NCBI RefSeq assembly: GCF_003074055.1
Contig: NZ_CP029043.1
Span: forward strand, 5,758,501-5,822,500
DNA from: Streptomyces nigra
GTDB lineage: Bacteria > Actinomycetota > Actinomycetes > Streptomycetales > Streptomycetaceae
Length of the DNA: 64,000 nt
Direction of reading: 5' to 3'
The notes under the pieces are model-generated. The model was not told where the DNA came from and did not search any database. It saw nothing but the letters and a program-made list of their open reading frames with translations. The translations under genes and the position numbers were made by a program. Positions within the stretch are counted from its first letter, which is position 1, and every line of letters begins with the position of its first letter. Positions 25,327-33,944 of this stretch are shown here, one piece after another.

Positions 25327-26342
25327 TCGGTGAGGTGGCCCGGCGCTCCGGGGTGAGTGCCCGGATGCTCCGCCACTACGACGCCCTCGGTCTGGTGCGG
25401 CCGACGGGCCGGACCGTCGGCGGCTACCGCGAGTACTCCGCCGAGGACGTCCGACGGATCTTCCATGTGGAGAGCCTGCGCTCCCTCGGTCTCTCCCTGC
25501 ACCAGATCGGGCAGGCCCTGGAGGATCCGGCCTTCACCCCGGCCGCCCTGGTCGGCGACCTCATCCGATGGACGCGGGAGCGGCTGGAACGCGAACGGGA
25601 ACTGCTCGAACGGCTCCGCGCGATCGACGCGTCGGCGCCGACCGACTGGCAGGACGTCCTGCGCGTCGTGGCGCTCATGCAGGGCCTCGACTCGCCCAGT
25701 GCCGCGCGCCGCCAGCAGACCGTGCTGACCCGGCGGGACGACGAACCGGTCCCGGCCGACCTGCTGGCCAAGGCCGTCCTGACCGAGTCCGACCCGGTCG
25801 TGTCCGGCGCCCTGCGCTGGGGGCTCGCCCGGGCCGACGACGCGGCGGCGACGGCCGGGGTGACGGCCCTGGCCGCCGGCATGCGCTACGAGGACGCCGC
25901 AGTCCGGCGCCGTGCGACGCTCGCTCTCGCCGAACTGGCCGAGGTCCCCGCCGCGACCGCCGCGCTGCAGGACGCGCTCACGGACCCGGACCCGACCGTC
26001 CGCGGGCCCGCCGCTCTCGCGCTGGGCCGGCGGGGCGTGACCGCGGCCGTGCCGGTGCTCGTCGCCCTGGTGGCCGAGGGCGTCAACGACGTCGACGCCG
26101 CGGAGGCACTCGGCACGCTGTCCGGGGACCCGGCGACCGCAGACCGCGTCCTGACCGCGCTGACCGGCGAACTCGACGCCCCCGGCGCCGACTCGGCGAC
26201 CCGGATCCGGCTCACACAGGCACTGGTCGAACTGCCGGGGACCACCGGACGCGAGGTGCTGCGCCGGCTGGCCCACGACGACGACCACGCGGTCGCCCGC
26301 GTCGCCGCGGCCTTCACCAAGCTGCTCGACGAACGTCTCTGA
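25320..26342 (+). CDS. MerR-family regulator with C-terminal HEAT repeats
   Basis: A 340-residue protein from GTG 25320. Residues 1-70 are a MerR winged helix (LIGEVARRSGVSARMLRHYDALGLV, GYREYSAEDVRRIFHVESLR), followed by a coiled dimerisation helix (RWTRERLERERELLERLRAID). From about residue 150 the usual short effector domain is replaced by HEAT-type repeats (DPTVRGPAALALGRRG, HAVARVAAAFTKLL). There are no Cys metal ligands. The operator at 24577 probably belongs to it. The effector may be a protein rather than a small molecule, given the HEAT domain and the HEAT partner gene. Confidence 0.88.
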   Translation: MLIGEVARRSGVSARMLRHYDALGLVRPTGRTVGGYREYSAEDVRRIFHVESLRSLGLSLHQIGQALEDPAFTPAALVGDLIRWTRERLERERELLERLRAIDASAPTDWQDVLRVVALMQGLDSPSAARRQQTVLTRRDDEPVPADLLAKAVLTESDPVVSGALRWGLARADDAAATAGVTALAAGMRYEDAAVRRRATLALAELAEVPAATAALQDALTDPDPTVRGPAALALGRRGVTAAVPVLVALVAEGVNDVDAAEALGTLSGDPATADRVLTALTGELDAPGADSATRIRLTQALVELPGTTGREVLRRLAHDDDHAVARVAAAFTKLLDERL

Positions 26343-26351
26343 GGCGCCCCT

Positions 26352-26969
26352 CTACTCCGGCAGCTCCGTGCCCGCCTGCTCGGCGACCATGTACCGGGCG
26401 TACCAGTCCGGCCAGTCGGGGTCCTCCGCGCCGGTGCGCGCCTCGTGCTCGCTGTGCGCGGCGGCGGCCCGGCGCAGGGCGCTCGCCAGGTCCCCGGCCG
26501 AGGAGTACGTCGTGGTCGCGGGGTCGAGGCGGCCCGGGAGCCGGGTGGTGATCTCCTGGAGCACGTACCCGTTCCCGTCCGGGTCGCTGAACGACAGGAA
26601 GGAGCCGTAGCTGGTCCGCTTCGGGTCGGGGCCCGGCACCCGCGCGTCGGTGCCGCCGTGGTGGAAGACACCGCCCGCGTCGTGGAAGACCTCGCTCGGG
26701 TCGGCGCCGTTCCGCTTCAGCTCGGAGTGGGCCGCCTCGATGTCGTCGACCACGAGGTGCAGGCCGCGTGCCGTGCCGGGTGCCTGTTCGGTCACGGACG
26801 TGCCGAAGATGACCGACGCCGGTGAGCCCGGAGGGGTCACCTGCACCACCCGGAACGAGTCGTCCGTGGCGACGTCCGCGTCGAGCCTCCAGCCCAGTCC
26901 CGTGTAGAAGTCCTTCGCCCGGTCGACGTCGGACACCGGCACCACGACGATCTCCAGTTTCATGTCCAT
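26352..26969 (-). CDS. VOC (glyoxalase/bleomycin-resistance) superfamily protein
   Basis: A 205-residue protein starting MDMKLEIVVVPVSDVDRAKDFYTGLGWRL, the standard VOC opening, with GLHLVVDDIEAAHSEL and SFSDPDGNGYVLQEIT completing one VOC module of about 150 residues. A 50-residue C-terminal helix (WPDWYARYMVAEQAGTELPE) is an add-on found in Streptomyces homologues. It is convergent with the MerR-HEAT gene. Actual substrate unknown; annotated relatives are often called glyoxalases without proof. Confidence 0.85.
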   Translation of the reverse strand: MDMKLEIVVVPVSDVDRAKDFYTGLGWRLDADVATDDSFRVVQVTPPGSPASVIFGTSVTEQAPGTARGLHLVVDDIEAAHSELKRNGADPSEVFHDAGGVFHHGGTDARVPGPDPKRTSYGSFLSFSDPDGNGYVLQEITTRLPGRLDPATTTYSSAGDLASALRRAAAAHSEHEARTGAEDPDWPDWYARYMVAEQAGTELPE

Positions 26970-27036
26970 GGTTGTGAGGCTCCCGTCTCGGAGTGGGGGC
27001 GGCGGGGAGACAGGCGTCCGGCCGTACGCCGGGCGC

Positions 27037-27801
27037 TCAGCGCGCGACGAGTTGCTGGCCGCCGTCGATGTCGTAGGTGGCGCCGGTGAGGGCGCCGTTG
27101 GCCATGATGTGCAGCGCGAGGGCGGCGACGTCCGCCGGGCCGACGACCCGGCCGATCGGCAGGGTCCGGCGCAACTCCTCGCGGCGTTCCTCCAGTCGGT
27201 CGCCCAGGAGGGAGGCGGACAGGGGCGTGTCCACGAAGCCCGCGGCGAGGAGGTTCACCCGCACCGGGGCGAGTTCCACGGCGAGGTTCGCGGCCAGCGC
27301 GGGCAGGGCCGCGGTGAGCGCGCCGATCACCGCCATGCCGGGTGCGGGGCGCCGGGCCCCGGTACCGCCGATGAACAGCAGCGAGCCGCCGGGCCTGACC
27401 TTGTCCCGGCAGGCCCGCCCGGCCGCGAGCAGCATCGCCAGCCGCCCGCCGAAGTCCCGTCCACCGGCGCTCAGATCGAGCTCGGCGAGCGGTGTGTACG
27501 ACGGACTGCCCGCCGTCACCAGGACGTGGTCGACCTGTCCGGGCAGGCCCCGCAGGAACCCCTCCAGACGGTCGGCGTCCATGGCGTCGAACGCGGCCGT
27601 GCTCAGCGCGTCCAGTTCCTCGGCCGCGCGCTCCAGACGCCCGGGATCGCGGGCCGTCAGGATCACGTCACCGCCGGCCGCCCGGACCTGACGGGCGGTC
27701 TCCAGACCGATGCCCGAACTGCCGCCCACGACCACGACCCTCTGCCCGGCGGGCCCTCCCGATGCCGGGGGAACCACGTCCGTCTCGTCGCTCGCTCGCA
27801 C
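27037..27801 (-). CDS. Short-chain dehydrogenase/reductase-fold protein lacking the Tyr-Lys pair
   Basis: A 254-residue SDR: nucleotide loop VVVGGSSGIGLETA, VDHVLVTAGSPS (NAG-equivalent), AVELAPVRVNLLAAGFVDTPL and the terminal GATYDIDGGQQLV. Where an active SDR has S...YxxxK, this one reads GARRPAPGMAVIGALTAAL, with no Tyr or Lys in register, so it may be a non-catalytic or differently acting member. The ATG at 27801 is the best start. It is transcribed in the same direction as the VOC gene (67 bases apart), perhaps as one unit. Confidence 0.8.
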   Translation of the reverse strand: MRASDETDVVPPASGGPAGQRVVVVGGSSGIGLETARQVRAAGGDVILTARDPGRLERAAEELDALSTAAFDAMDADRLEGFLRGLPGQVDHVLVTAGSPSYTPLAELDLSAGGRDFGGRLAMLLAAGRACRDKVRPGGSLLFIGGTGARRPAPGMAVIGALTAALPALAANLAVELAPVRVNLLAAGFVDTPLSASLLGDRLEERREELRRTLPIGRVVGPADVAALALHIMANGALTGATYDIDGGQQLVAR

Positions 27802-28116
27802 AGCCCACCGCCGTCCACACGTCCGACACGTACGAGCCTGCGGCAGGGGGCGTAGCCGGGTCAGTCATGTGCTTGCCGGACTTTCCCGCCCGTTCCCGGG
27901 CGCTCCACCACGGACTGCCCGGCTCGAGACATCAGTCTGTCACCCGTCCGGCCGGGTCGCACCCGGACCGGACAACGGCCCGGACAACCCGGGTACCCGG
28001 TCCGTGAGGCCCGGTCGTTTCGGTCGCCGGCCGTGTCGGTGTTGGGCCGAACGGGTGACTTGGCGTAAGAATTGGCTGGTGCAGGCATTGAGGGCGATTC
28101 AGGTCGGGGTGAGCCG
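27802..28116. other. 315-base divergent intergenic region
   Basis: No gene supported. It separates the leftward SDR gene from the rightward SepF-like gene and must hold both promoters. An A/T-richer stretch near 28056-28080 (CTTGGCGTAAGAATTGGCTGG) is the best promoter candidate for the SepF-like gene, but no consensus pair is convincing. Confidence 0.3.
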
Positions 28117-28506
28117 GTGAACAGCTACGACGTCACCGATGAACAGTGGGAGGGGCTCGCCCAGGTCGTGCCGCTGCGGGGGCGCGACGCCTGGCCGTCG
28201 GCGGTGGACCACCGTGCGATGCCGGAGGCGGAGACCGAACCGCGCCGGCGCTTCGTCGTCCTGCGGGTCAACGTCTTCGGGGACGCCCGCGAGGTCGCGG
28301 AGACGCTGATGGCGGGCATCCCGGTGCTGCTGGATCTCACCGGCGCCGAGAACGAGGTCGCCAAGAGGGTGCTCGACTTCAGCACCGGTGTGGTCTTCGG
28401 GTTGGGCAGCGGTATGCACCGCGTCGACCGGAACGTGTTCCTGCTGACCCCGCCGGGCACCGAGGTGAGCGGACTGATGCAGACGGCGGGCGTCCCCGGC
28501 GCGTGA
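28117..28506 (+). CDS. sflB: SepF-like cell-division protein (SflB type)
   Basis: A 129-residue protein. After a short N-terminus the SepF domain is evident: FVVLRVNVFGDAREVAETLMAGIPVLLDLTGAENEVAKRVLDFSTGVVFGLGSGMHRVDRNVFLLTPPG, here cited only as the span 46-115. SepF proteins form rings that attach FtsZ to the membrane. Streptomyces keeps a main SepF in the ftsZ cluster and two SepF-like paralogues; this one lies away from division genes and near arcA/argF, as I recall for SflB. It lacks the long N-terminal membrane helix and linker of true SepF. The start is GTG 28117 with a weak GGGGTGAG. Confidence 0.8.
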   Translation: MNSYDVTDEQWEGLAQVVPLRGRDAWPSAVDHRAMPEAETEPRRRFVVLRVNVFGDAREVAETLMAGIPVLLDLTGAENEVAKRVLDFSTGVVFGLGSGMHRVDRNVFLLTPPGTEVSGLMQTAGVPGA

Positions 28507-28644
28507 GAGCGGGCGGTGGCGTGACCGTCACCTCTTCCGCGCGCCCGGGCGCCGGGGAGCGCACTCCGCCGCCGTACCCCGTTCGTAGGAAGCCCGTGAG
28601 GGTGGAACGGTTCGCCTGAGGACACCGGCCCTACCGTCCCCGAC

Positions 28645-29931
28645 ATGGGCCTTTCCTCTGTCTCCGGTGCCGTGTCCGTACCGCCCCAGGGCCGGCGCGC
28701 GGGGGTCCCGGCCTCCGTACGCCCCTCCGGACCGGTGGCGAGGGAGGTCCCCGCAAGCCCGTCCGGTCCGGTGCCGGCTCCGGCCGCCGGGGAGCGCCCC
28801 GCCGATGGTCCACCGGACGCGCCCCGCCCCCAGGTCGTCGAGCTGCGGCTGTCCGCGTTCGCCGGGCACCGCAGGGCCGTCTTCCCGCTCGGCCCGTGCA
28901 CCTTCCTCGTGGGCCCCAGCGGCTCCGGGAAGACGACCGCGCTGCGGGCGTACGAGGCACTGGCCCGGCTCGCCGGGGGCCGCACCGTCGACGAGGCGTT
29001 CCCCGACCCCGCGGCCTGCGTTCCGGAACGGGCCCGCCCGGACGCCCAGCGGCGGCGCGGCTTCCGTATCGGCTGCACCGCCGACGGCCCCGAGGGCCCG
29101 GTGCGGCTCGACGTGGCGGTGCAGGCGGAACCCGAACTGCGGATCGTCGGGGAGAGGTTGCGCGCGGACGGCGTCGTGCTGCTGGAGACGGCCCTGCGCG
29201 ACCCCGGCCGGCGCCATGTGCAGGCCGCCTGGCACACGGCCGGTCAGACGCCGGTGACCCGGGCGCCGCTCCCCGACGACCGGCTCGGCACCGCGCTGCT
29301 GCCGCTGCGGGTGTCCGGGCGGACGGACGGCCAGCGGCGGGTCCTCGCCGCCGCCGAGCAGATGGTGGTGGCCCTGCGGTCGGTGTTCGCCTGCGACCCC
29401 CGGCCCGGGCGGATGCGGGCCCCGGTCCCGGTCGGCTCCGGCCGGCTGCTCGGGAGCTGCGACAACCTCGCCGACGTGCTGTGGCGCACCCGCTCCGAGT
29501 GCACACGGCGGCACGCCCAGTTCGTCGCCGCCACCCGTGCCGGATGCGCCGGACCGGTGACGGACGTCGTCGCCGAACTTCTGGCGGACGGCACGGTCCG
29601 CGGCTTCCTCGACCGCGGCGACGGCGTCCGCACCGCGCTCGGTCGGCTCGGCCACGGGGAACTGCGCTATCTCGCCCTGTCCCTGGTGCTGCTGACCGGG
29701 CCCGGCGTCCTGGAGGTCGACCCGGTGCGCGAGGTGCCCGCCGCCCTGCAGACCCTGAGCGTCCTCGCGGACGGCCTCGACCGGGGCCTGGACCCCGTGC
29801 AGCGCGCGGAGTTGGTCGGTCTGGCGGCCCGCATGGGCGAGCGGGGCCACATCCGGCTCGTCGGGTCGGTCAGCGACCCCTCGGGGCCGGCGGAGACGCC
29901 CGGTGTGACGGTGGTACACCTGGAGCCGTGA
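28645..29931 (+). CDS. AAA-family ATPase, SMC/RecF-like
   Basis: A 428-residue protein with a disordered Pro/Ala-rich N-terminus (about 60 residues), then VELRLSAFAGHRRAVFPLGPCTFLVGPSGSGKTTALRAYEAL (Walker A at about 93). The late LGHGELRYLALSLVLL segment is signature-like and is followed by GVLEVDPVREVPAAL (Walker B region). This is the AAA_21/AAA_15 kind, in which the signature loop and Walker B come near the C-terminus. Its stop overlaps the MazG-like gene start (GTGA), so they form an operon. No function can be assigned beyond ATP binding. Confidence 0.7.
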   Translation: MGLSSVSGAVSVPPQGRRAGVPASVRPSGPVAREVPASPSGPVPAPAAGERPADGPPDAPRPQVVELRLSAFAGHRRAVFPLGPCTFLVGPSGSGKTTALRAYEALARLAGGRTVDEAFPDPAACVPERARPDAQRRRGFRIGCTADGPEGPVRLDVAVQAEPELRIVGERLRADGVVLLETALRDPGRRHVQAAWHTAGQTPVTRAPLPDDRLGTALLPLRVSGRTDGQRRVLAAAEQMVVALRSVFACDPRPGRMRAPVPVGSGRLLGSCDNLADVLWRTRSECTRRHAQFVAATRAGCAGPVTDVVAELLADGTVRGFLDRGDGVRTALGRLGHGELRYLALSLVLLTGPGVLEVDPVREVPAALQTLSVLADGLDRGLDPVQRAELVGLAARMGERGHIRLVGSVSDPSGPAETPGVTVVHLEP

Positions 29932-30257
29932 CCGAACCCCTCGATGTGGCCCGCCTCCAGCGCAGACTGGCCGAGTTCGCCGCCGCGCGCGCCTGGCAGC
30001 CGTACCACACGCCGAAGAACCTCGCCTCCGCGCTCAGCGTGGAGGCCTCCGAACTGCTGGAGATCTTCCAGTGGTTGACCCCGGAGGAGTCCGCCCGGGT
30101 CATGGACGACGACGGTACGGCCGCCCGGGTGCGGGACGAGGTCGCGGACGTCCTGGCGTATCTGCTCCAGTTCTGCGAGGTGCTCGGGATCGACCCGCTC
30201 GCTGCGCTGGACGCGAAGATCGACCGCAACGAGCGGAGGTTCCCCGCGCCCCAGTGA
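29928..30257 (+). CDS. MazG-like nucleotide pyrophosphohydrolase
   Basis: A 109-residue protein of the all-alpha NTP pyrophosphatase family (DCTPP1/MazG-like): TPKNLASALSVEASELLEIFQW and VRDEVADVLAYLLQFC supply the Mg-binding E-x-x-E and E-x-x-D set. Members hydrolyse (d)NTPs such as modified dCTP to monophosphates, a housekeeping role. Coupled to the preceding ATPase gene. Confidence 0.88.
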   Translation: MTEPLDVARLQRRLAEFAAARAWQPYHTPKNLASALSVEASELLEIFQWLTPEESARVMDDDGTAARVRDEVADVLAYLLQFCEVLGIDPLAALDAKIDRNERRFPAPQ

Positions 30258-30457
30258 GCTCCCTGGCGCCCAGTGAGGGATTAGTTCCACTTTCACTCTC
30301 CGTGGCGATTCGACGGCCCGTATCCGAAAAGTTGTCCGCAGATTTCCGCCTTCCTCTGGCTTTTCGTCTCAACGCCCTTCACTCTGGGTAGTGGACAAGG
30401 GAGTTCGGAGTTCAGGTGGACGTGTGGGCAGCGCGTCCAGACGGACGGGGACTGCGG

Positions 30458-30928
30458 ATGGACGCGGTGCGGCTGATCATGAACAGCAGGCGAGCGCTGG
30501 CGGGAAGCGGCGGCGCGCCGGACATCATGACCGAGGTGTGGCAGGCGCAGGCGCTCGCCCAGGCGATCGGCAGCCGCCTCGCCGTCTACGGACCACCCGA
30601 ACTGCGCGGGGAGGCCATCGGGTTGACCGAGCTCGCGGGTCGCGGGTGCGGGGTCCTGGAGGCCCCGGAGCTCGCGGAGGGCGCCTTACGCGCCGCCCAG
30701 CTCACCGAGCTGGGCGACGCGCGGCAGGCCCTGATGAACCTGGGGAGCCTGCTCGGCGAGGCCGGCATCGCACTGGTCGGCGTGGCCAGTTCGGCCGACG
30801 ACGAGACGACGTACTGGCGCTGCATGGAGGCGATCGACGCCGCGGACGAGTCCCGCGACCGGGTTCTGGAGATGCTCCGCAGACTCGCGGACCGCGACGA
30901 GGTGCTCGCGGAACGGGAGGCGGGCTGA
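30458..30928 (+). CDS. DUF6099-type conserved Streptomyces protein
   Basis: A 156-residue, mostly helical protein from ATG 30458: MDAVRLIMNSRRALA, TEVWQAQALAQAIGSRLAV, YWRCMEAIDAADESRDRVLEML. It matches my memory of the family labelled DUF6099; no function is known. The preceding 200 bases (30258-30457) are the most A/T-rich promoter-like stretch in this part (around 30285-30392), so expression is probably from its own promoter rather than read-through from the MazG-like gene. Confidence 0.65.
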   Translation: MDAVRLIMNSRRALAGSGGAPDIMTEVWQAQALAQAIGSRLAVYGPPELRGEAIGLTELAGRGCGVLEAPELAEGALRAAQLTELGDARQALMNLGSLLGEAGIALVGVASSADDETTYWRCMEAIDAADESRDRVLEMLRRLADRDEVLAEREAG

Positions 30929-30952
30929 CACCCCCGTGCCCGGGAGGCTCTG

Positions 30953-31135
30953 TCAGGCGGTTCCGCCCTCCGCCGCCGGCGGCGCACCCCGTACGCCCCC
31001 GGTCGACTGGAGGTCGGCGTCCAGGGCCGACAGATCGGCGTTCAGGGCCGCCATCAGTTCCTCCATCTGCTCCAGCAGGCCCTTCGGCCGGCCGGTCCCC
31101 CCGCCACCCACCGGTGGGTCGAACTCCTCGGACAT
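30953..31135 (-). CDS. Small 60-residue protein, unknown
   Basis: Starts at ATG 31135, preceded by GGAGGAGG at good spacing. It opens MSEEFDPPVGGGGTGRPKG, then has a short helix with leucine spacing (LLEQMEELMAALNADLSALDADL) likely to form a coiled coil, and an Ala/Gly tail. It is convergent with the DUF6099 gene and divergent from the LLM gene, with about 260 bases of spacer (31136-31397) that must hold two promoters. No family recognised. Confidence 0.6.
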   Translation of the reverse strand: MSEEFDPPVGGGGTGRPKGLLEQMEELMAALNADLSALDADLQSTGGVRGAPPAAEGGTA

Positions 31136-31397
31136 GACGGCCTCCTCCGGCCCGCGGCCCCCCCCAACGGCAGTGGGCCGACCTGGTGACACCCCGGCGG
31201 TGACAGGCCGGTGCGGAAGCCGGGCGATCCGGCTCCGACCGGGCAAACGATCACCGTCGGCGCCGGTCACCGGCCGGGCGGCGGCCGTCAAGGGCGGCGG
31301 CCGAATTCACCCGCCCGTGGCCGGCCACGGCACCCCGGACCCCCGACAGCCGGACTGCCGGGCGGCCGATGCGCGTCCGGGCGTGCAGGATGGAGGC

Positions 31398-32321
31398 ATG
31401 GATCTTCGCATCTTCACCGAGCCCCAGCAGGGGGCCACCTACGAGACGCTGCTGACCGTGGCGAAGGCCACCGAGGACCTCGGCTTCGACGCCTTCTTCC
31501 GCTCCGACCACTATCTGAAGATGGGCGACGTGGACGGGCTGCCCGGCCCCACCGACGCCTGGATCACCCTGGCCGGTCTCGCCCGTGAGACCCGGCGCAT
31601 CCGCCTCGGCACCCTGATGACCGCCGCCACCTTCCGGCTGCCCGGCGTGCTCGCCATCCAGGTCGCCCAGGTCGACCAGATGTCCGGCGGCCGCGTCGAA
31701 CTCGGCCTGGGCGCGGGCTGGTTCGAGGACGAGCACAAGGCGTACGGCATCCCGTTCCCGAAGGAGAAGTTCGGACGCCTGGAGGAGCAGCTCGCCATCG
31801 TCACGGGGCTGTGGGAGACCAAGGTCGGCGAGACCTTCGACTTCCAGGGGAAGTACTACACGCTCAGCGACTCGCCCGCCCTGCCCAAGCCGGCCCAGGA
31901 CCGCATCCCGGTGCTCATCGGAGGCCACGGCGCCACCCGTACGCCGCGTCTGGCCGGTAAGTTCGCTGATGAGTTCAATATGCCTTTTGCCGGGATTGAT
32001 GATTCCGCGAGGCAGTTCGGCCGGGTCCGGGACGCCGTCCGGGAGGCCGGCTGCCGCCCCGAGGACCTCGTCTACTCCAACGCCCTCGTCGTCTGCGTCG
32101 GCAAGGACGACCAGGAGGTCGCCCGCCGCGCCGCCGCCATCGGCCGCGAGGTCGACGAGCTGAAGGAGAACGGGCTGGCCGGTTCCCCCGCCGAGGTCGT
32201 CGAGAAGATCGGCCGCTACCAGGAGGCCGGCTCGCAGCGGATCTACCTCCAGATGCTCGACCTGCACGACCTGGACCACCTGGAGCTGATCTCCGCCGAG
32301 GTCCAGTCGCAGCTGTCGTAG
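31398..32321 (+). CDS. LLM-class F420-dependent oxidoreductase
   Basis: A 307-residue protein: MDLRIFTEPQQGATYETL, LGFDAFFRSDHYLKMG, RIRLGTLMTAATFRLPGVLAIQVAQVDQMSGGRVELGLGAGW (spans 62-110). This is the actinobacterial family annotated as LLM class F420-dependent oxidoreductase. The ATG at 31398 follows GGATGGAGGC. A 60-base stretch inside the gene (31956-32015) has markedly low GC and rare codons (AAT, CCT, TTT, ATT, GAT) compared with its surroundings, while the encoded residues are family-like. A perfect hairpin follows the gene. Confidence 0.88.
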   Translation: MDLRIFTEPQQGATYETLLTVAKATEDLGFDAFFRSDHYLKMGDVDGLPGPTDAWITLAGLARETRRIRLGTLMTAATFRLPGVLAIQVAQVDQMSGGRVELGLGAGWFEDEHKAYGIPFPKEKFGRLEEQLAIVTGLWETKVGETFDFQGKYYTLSDSPALPKPAQDRIPVLIGGHGATRTPRLAGKFADEFNMPFAGIDDSARQFGRVRDAVREAGCRPEDLVYSNALVVCVGKDDQEVARRAAAIGREVDELKENGLAGSPAEVVEKIGRYQEAGSQRIYLQMLDLHDLDHLELISAEVQSQLS

Positions 32322-32353
32322 GTCACGCAGCAGCTGTCACAGATCACGCGCGC

Positions 32354-32381
32354 ACGCCCCGGGGACCCGTCCCCGGGGCGT
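32354..32381 (+). terminator. Rho-independent-type hairpin
   Basis: A perfect 12-base-pair stem (32354-32365 with 32370-32381) and 4-base loop, 33 bases after the LLM stop and before the Hen1 gene. There is no U tract, as usual in Streptomyces. Confidence 0.75.
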
Positions 32382-32474
32382 CGTCGTGCGCCCGAAATTC
32401 CCGGGTGCCGCCGGCGGGCGCTCGATACGGTGTGCGGAACCGCAGTTCAGACCACTACGTCAAGGTCATCCACC

Positions 32475-33944
32475 GTGTTCCTGACCCTCACCACCACCGG
32501 CACCCCGGAGCGCCCGGCCACCGATCTCGGCTATCTGCTGCACAAGCATCCCGGGAAGTCGCAGGCGTTCTCCACCTCCTTCGGCACGGCCCACGTCCTC
32601 TACCCCGAGGCGGACGCCGAGCGCTGCACCGCGGCGCTGCTGCTGGAGGTCGACGCGGTGGCGCTGGTCCGGCGCGGCAAGGGCAAGGGGCGGGGCGGCG
32701 CCCCCGACGCGGCGCTCGCCCAGTACGTCAACGACCGCCCGTACGCGGCCTCCTCGCTGCTCGCCGTGGCGCTGAGCTCGGTGTTCTCCAGTGCGATGCG
32801 CGGGGTGTGCCACGCCCGCCCGGAGCTGCCCGACCGGCCGCTGCCGCTGCGCGTCGAGGTGCCGTCGCTGCCCGCCCGGGGCGGCGCCGCGCTCGTCGGG
32901 CGGCTGTTCGAGCCGCTCGGCTGGGACGTCACCGCCGAGCCCGTACCGCTCGACGAGCGGTTCCCCGAGTGGGGCGACTCGCGCTACGTCCGGCTCGTCC
33001 TGGAGGCGGACACGCTGACCCTCGCCCAGGCCCTGCGGCACCTGTACGTGCTGCTCCCGGTCCTCGACGACGCCAAGCACTACTGGGTCGCCCCCGACGA
33101 GGTCGACAAGCTGCTGCGCGCCGGTGAGGGCTGGCTGCCGGACCACCCCGAGCAGAAGCTGATCACCAGCCGTTATCTGTCCCGCCGCTGGTCGCTGACC
33201 CGGGAGGCGCTGGAGCGGCTGGAACTGGTGCGGCTCGCCGAGAGCGACGACAGCGAGGTCGAGGACATCGACAACGCGGTCGCCGACGAGACCGAGACCG
33301 AGGAGAAGCCGGCCCCGCTCGCCGTGCAGCGCCGCGACGCCATCCTGACCGCGCTGCGGGCGTCCGGTGCCGCGCGCGTGCTCGACCTGGGGTGCGGGCA
33401 GGGCCAGCTGGTGCAGGCGCTGCTCAAGGACCCGGCGTTCACCGAGATCGTCGGCCTCGACGTGTCCGTGCGGGCGCTCACCATCGCCGGTCGGCGGCTG
33501 AAGCTGGACCGGATGGGGGAGCGGCAGGCCGCGCGCGTGAAGCTGCTGCAGGGCTCGCTCGCCTACACCGACAGCCGGCTCAAGGGGTACGACGCCGCCG
33601 TGCTCAGCGAGGTCGTCGAGCATGTCGACCCGCCCCGGCTGCCCGCCCTGGAGTACGCGGTGTTCGGGTCGGCCCGCCCCCGCACCGTCCTCGTGACCAC
33701 CCCGAACGTCGAGTACAACGTCCGCTGGGAGAGCCTGCCCGCCGGGCACGTCCGGCACGGCGACCACCGGTTCGAGTGGACGCGCGAGGAGTTCCGCGCC
33801 TGGGCCGGAGCCGTCGCCGAACGGCACGGCTACGGCGTTCAGTTCGTGCCCGTGGGACCCGACGACCCCGAGGTGGGGCCGCCGACGCAGATGGCCGTGT
33901 TCGCACGTGACGTGACCGGGGAGAAGGAGGCGAAGGCCGCATGA
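32475..33944 (+). CDS. hen1: 3'-terminal RNA ribose 2'-O-methyltransferase Hen1
   Basis: A 489-residue protein from GTG 32475. The N-terminal half (about 1-260) is the bacterial Hen1 regulatory/Pnkp-binding region (LTLTTTGTPERPATDLGYLLHKHPGK, FGTAHVLYPEA, MRGVCHARPEL). The C-terminal half is the methyltransferase: SAM loop VLDLGCGQGQLVQALL, metal-site EVVEHVDPPRL and the His-containing HGDHRFEWTREEF, as in Clostridium Hen1. It methylates the 2'-OH at the cut 3' end during RNA repair, which protects the repaired site from re-cleavage by ribotoxins. It overlaps the Pnkp gene by ATGA; the two proteins form a complex. Confidence 0.95.
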   Translation: MFLTLTTTGTPERPATDLGYLLHKHPGKSQAFSTSFGTAHVLYPEADAERCTAALLLEVDAVALVRRGKGKGRGGAPDAALAQYVNDRPYAASSLLAVALSSVFSSAMRGVCHARPELPDRPLPLRVEVPSLPARGGAALVGRLFEPLGWDVTAEPVPLDERFPEWGDSRYVRLVLEADTLTLAQALRHLYVLLPVLDDAKHYWVAPDEVDKLLRAGEGWLPDHPEQKLITSRYLSRRWSLTREALERLELVRLAESDDSEVEDIDNAVADETETEEKPAPLAVQRRDAILTALRASGAARVLDLGCGQGQLVQALLKDPAFTEIVGLDVSVRALTIAGRRLKLDRMGERQAARVKLLQGSLAYTDSRLKGYDAAVLSEVVEHVDPPRLPALEYAVFGSARPRTVLVTTPNVEYNVRWESLPAGHVRHGDHRFEWTREEFRAWAGAVAERHGYGVQFVPVGPDDPEVGPPTQMAVFARDVTGEKEAKAA

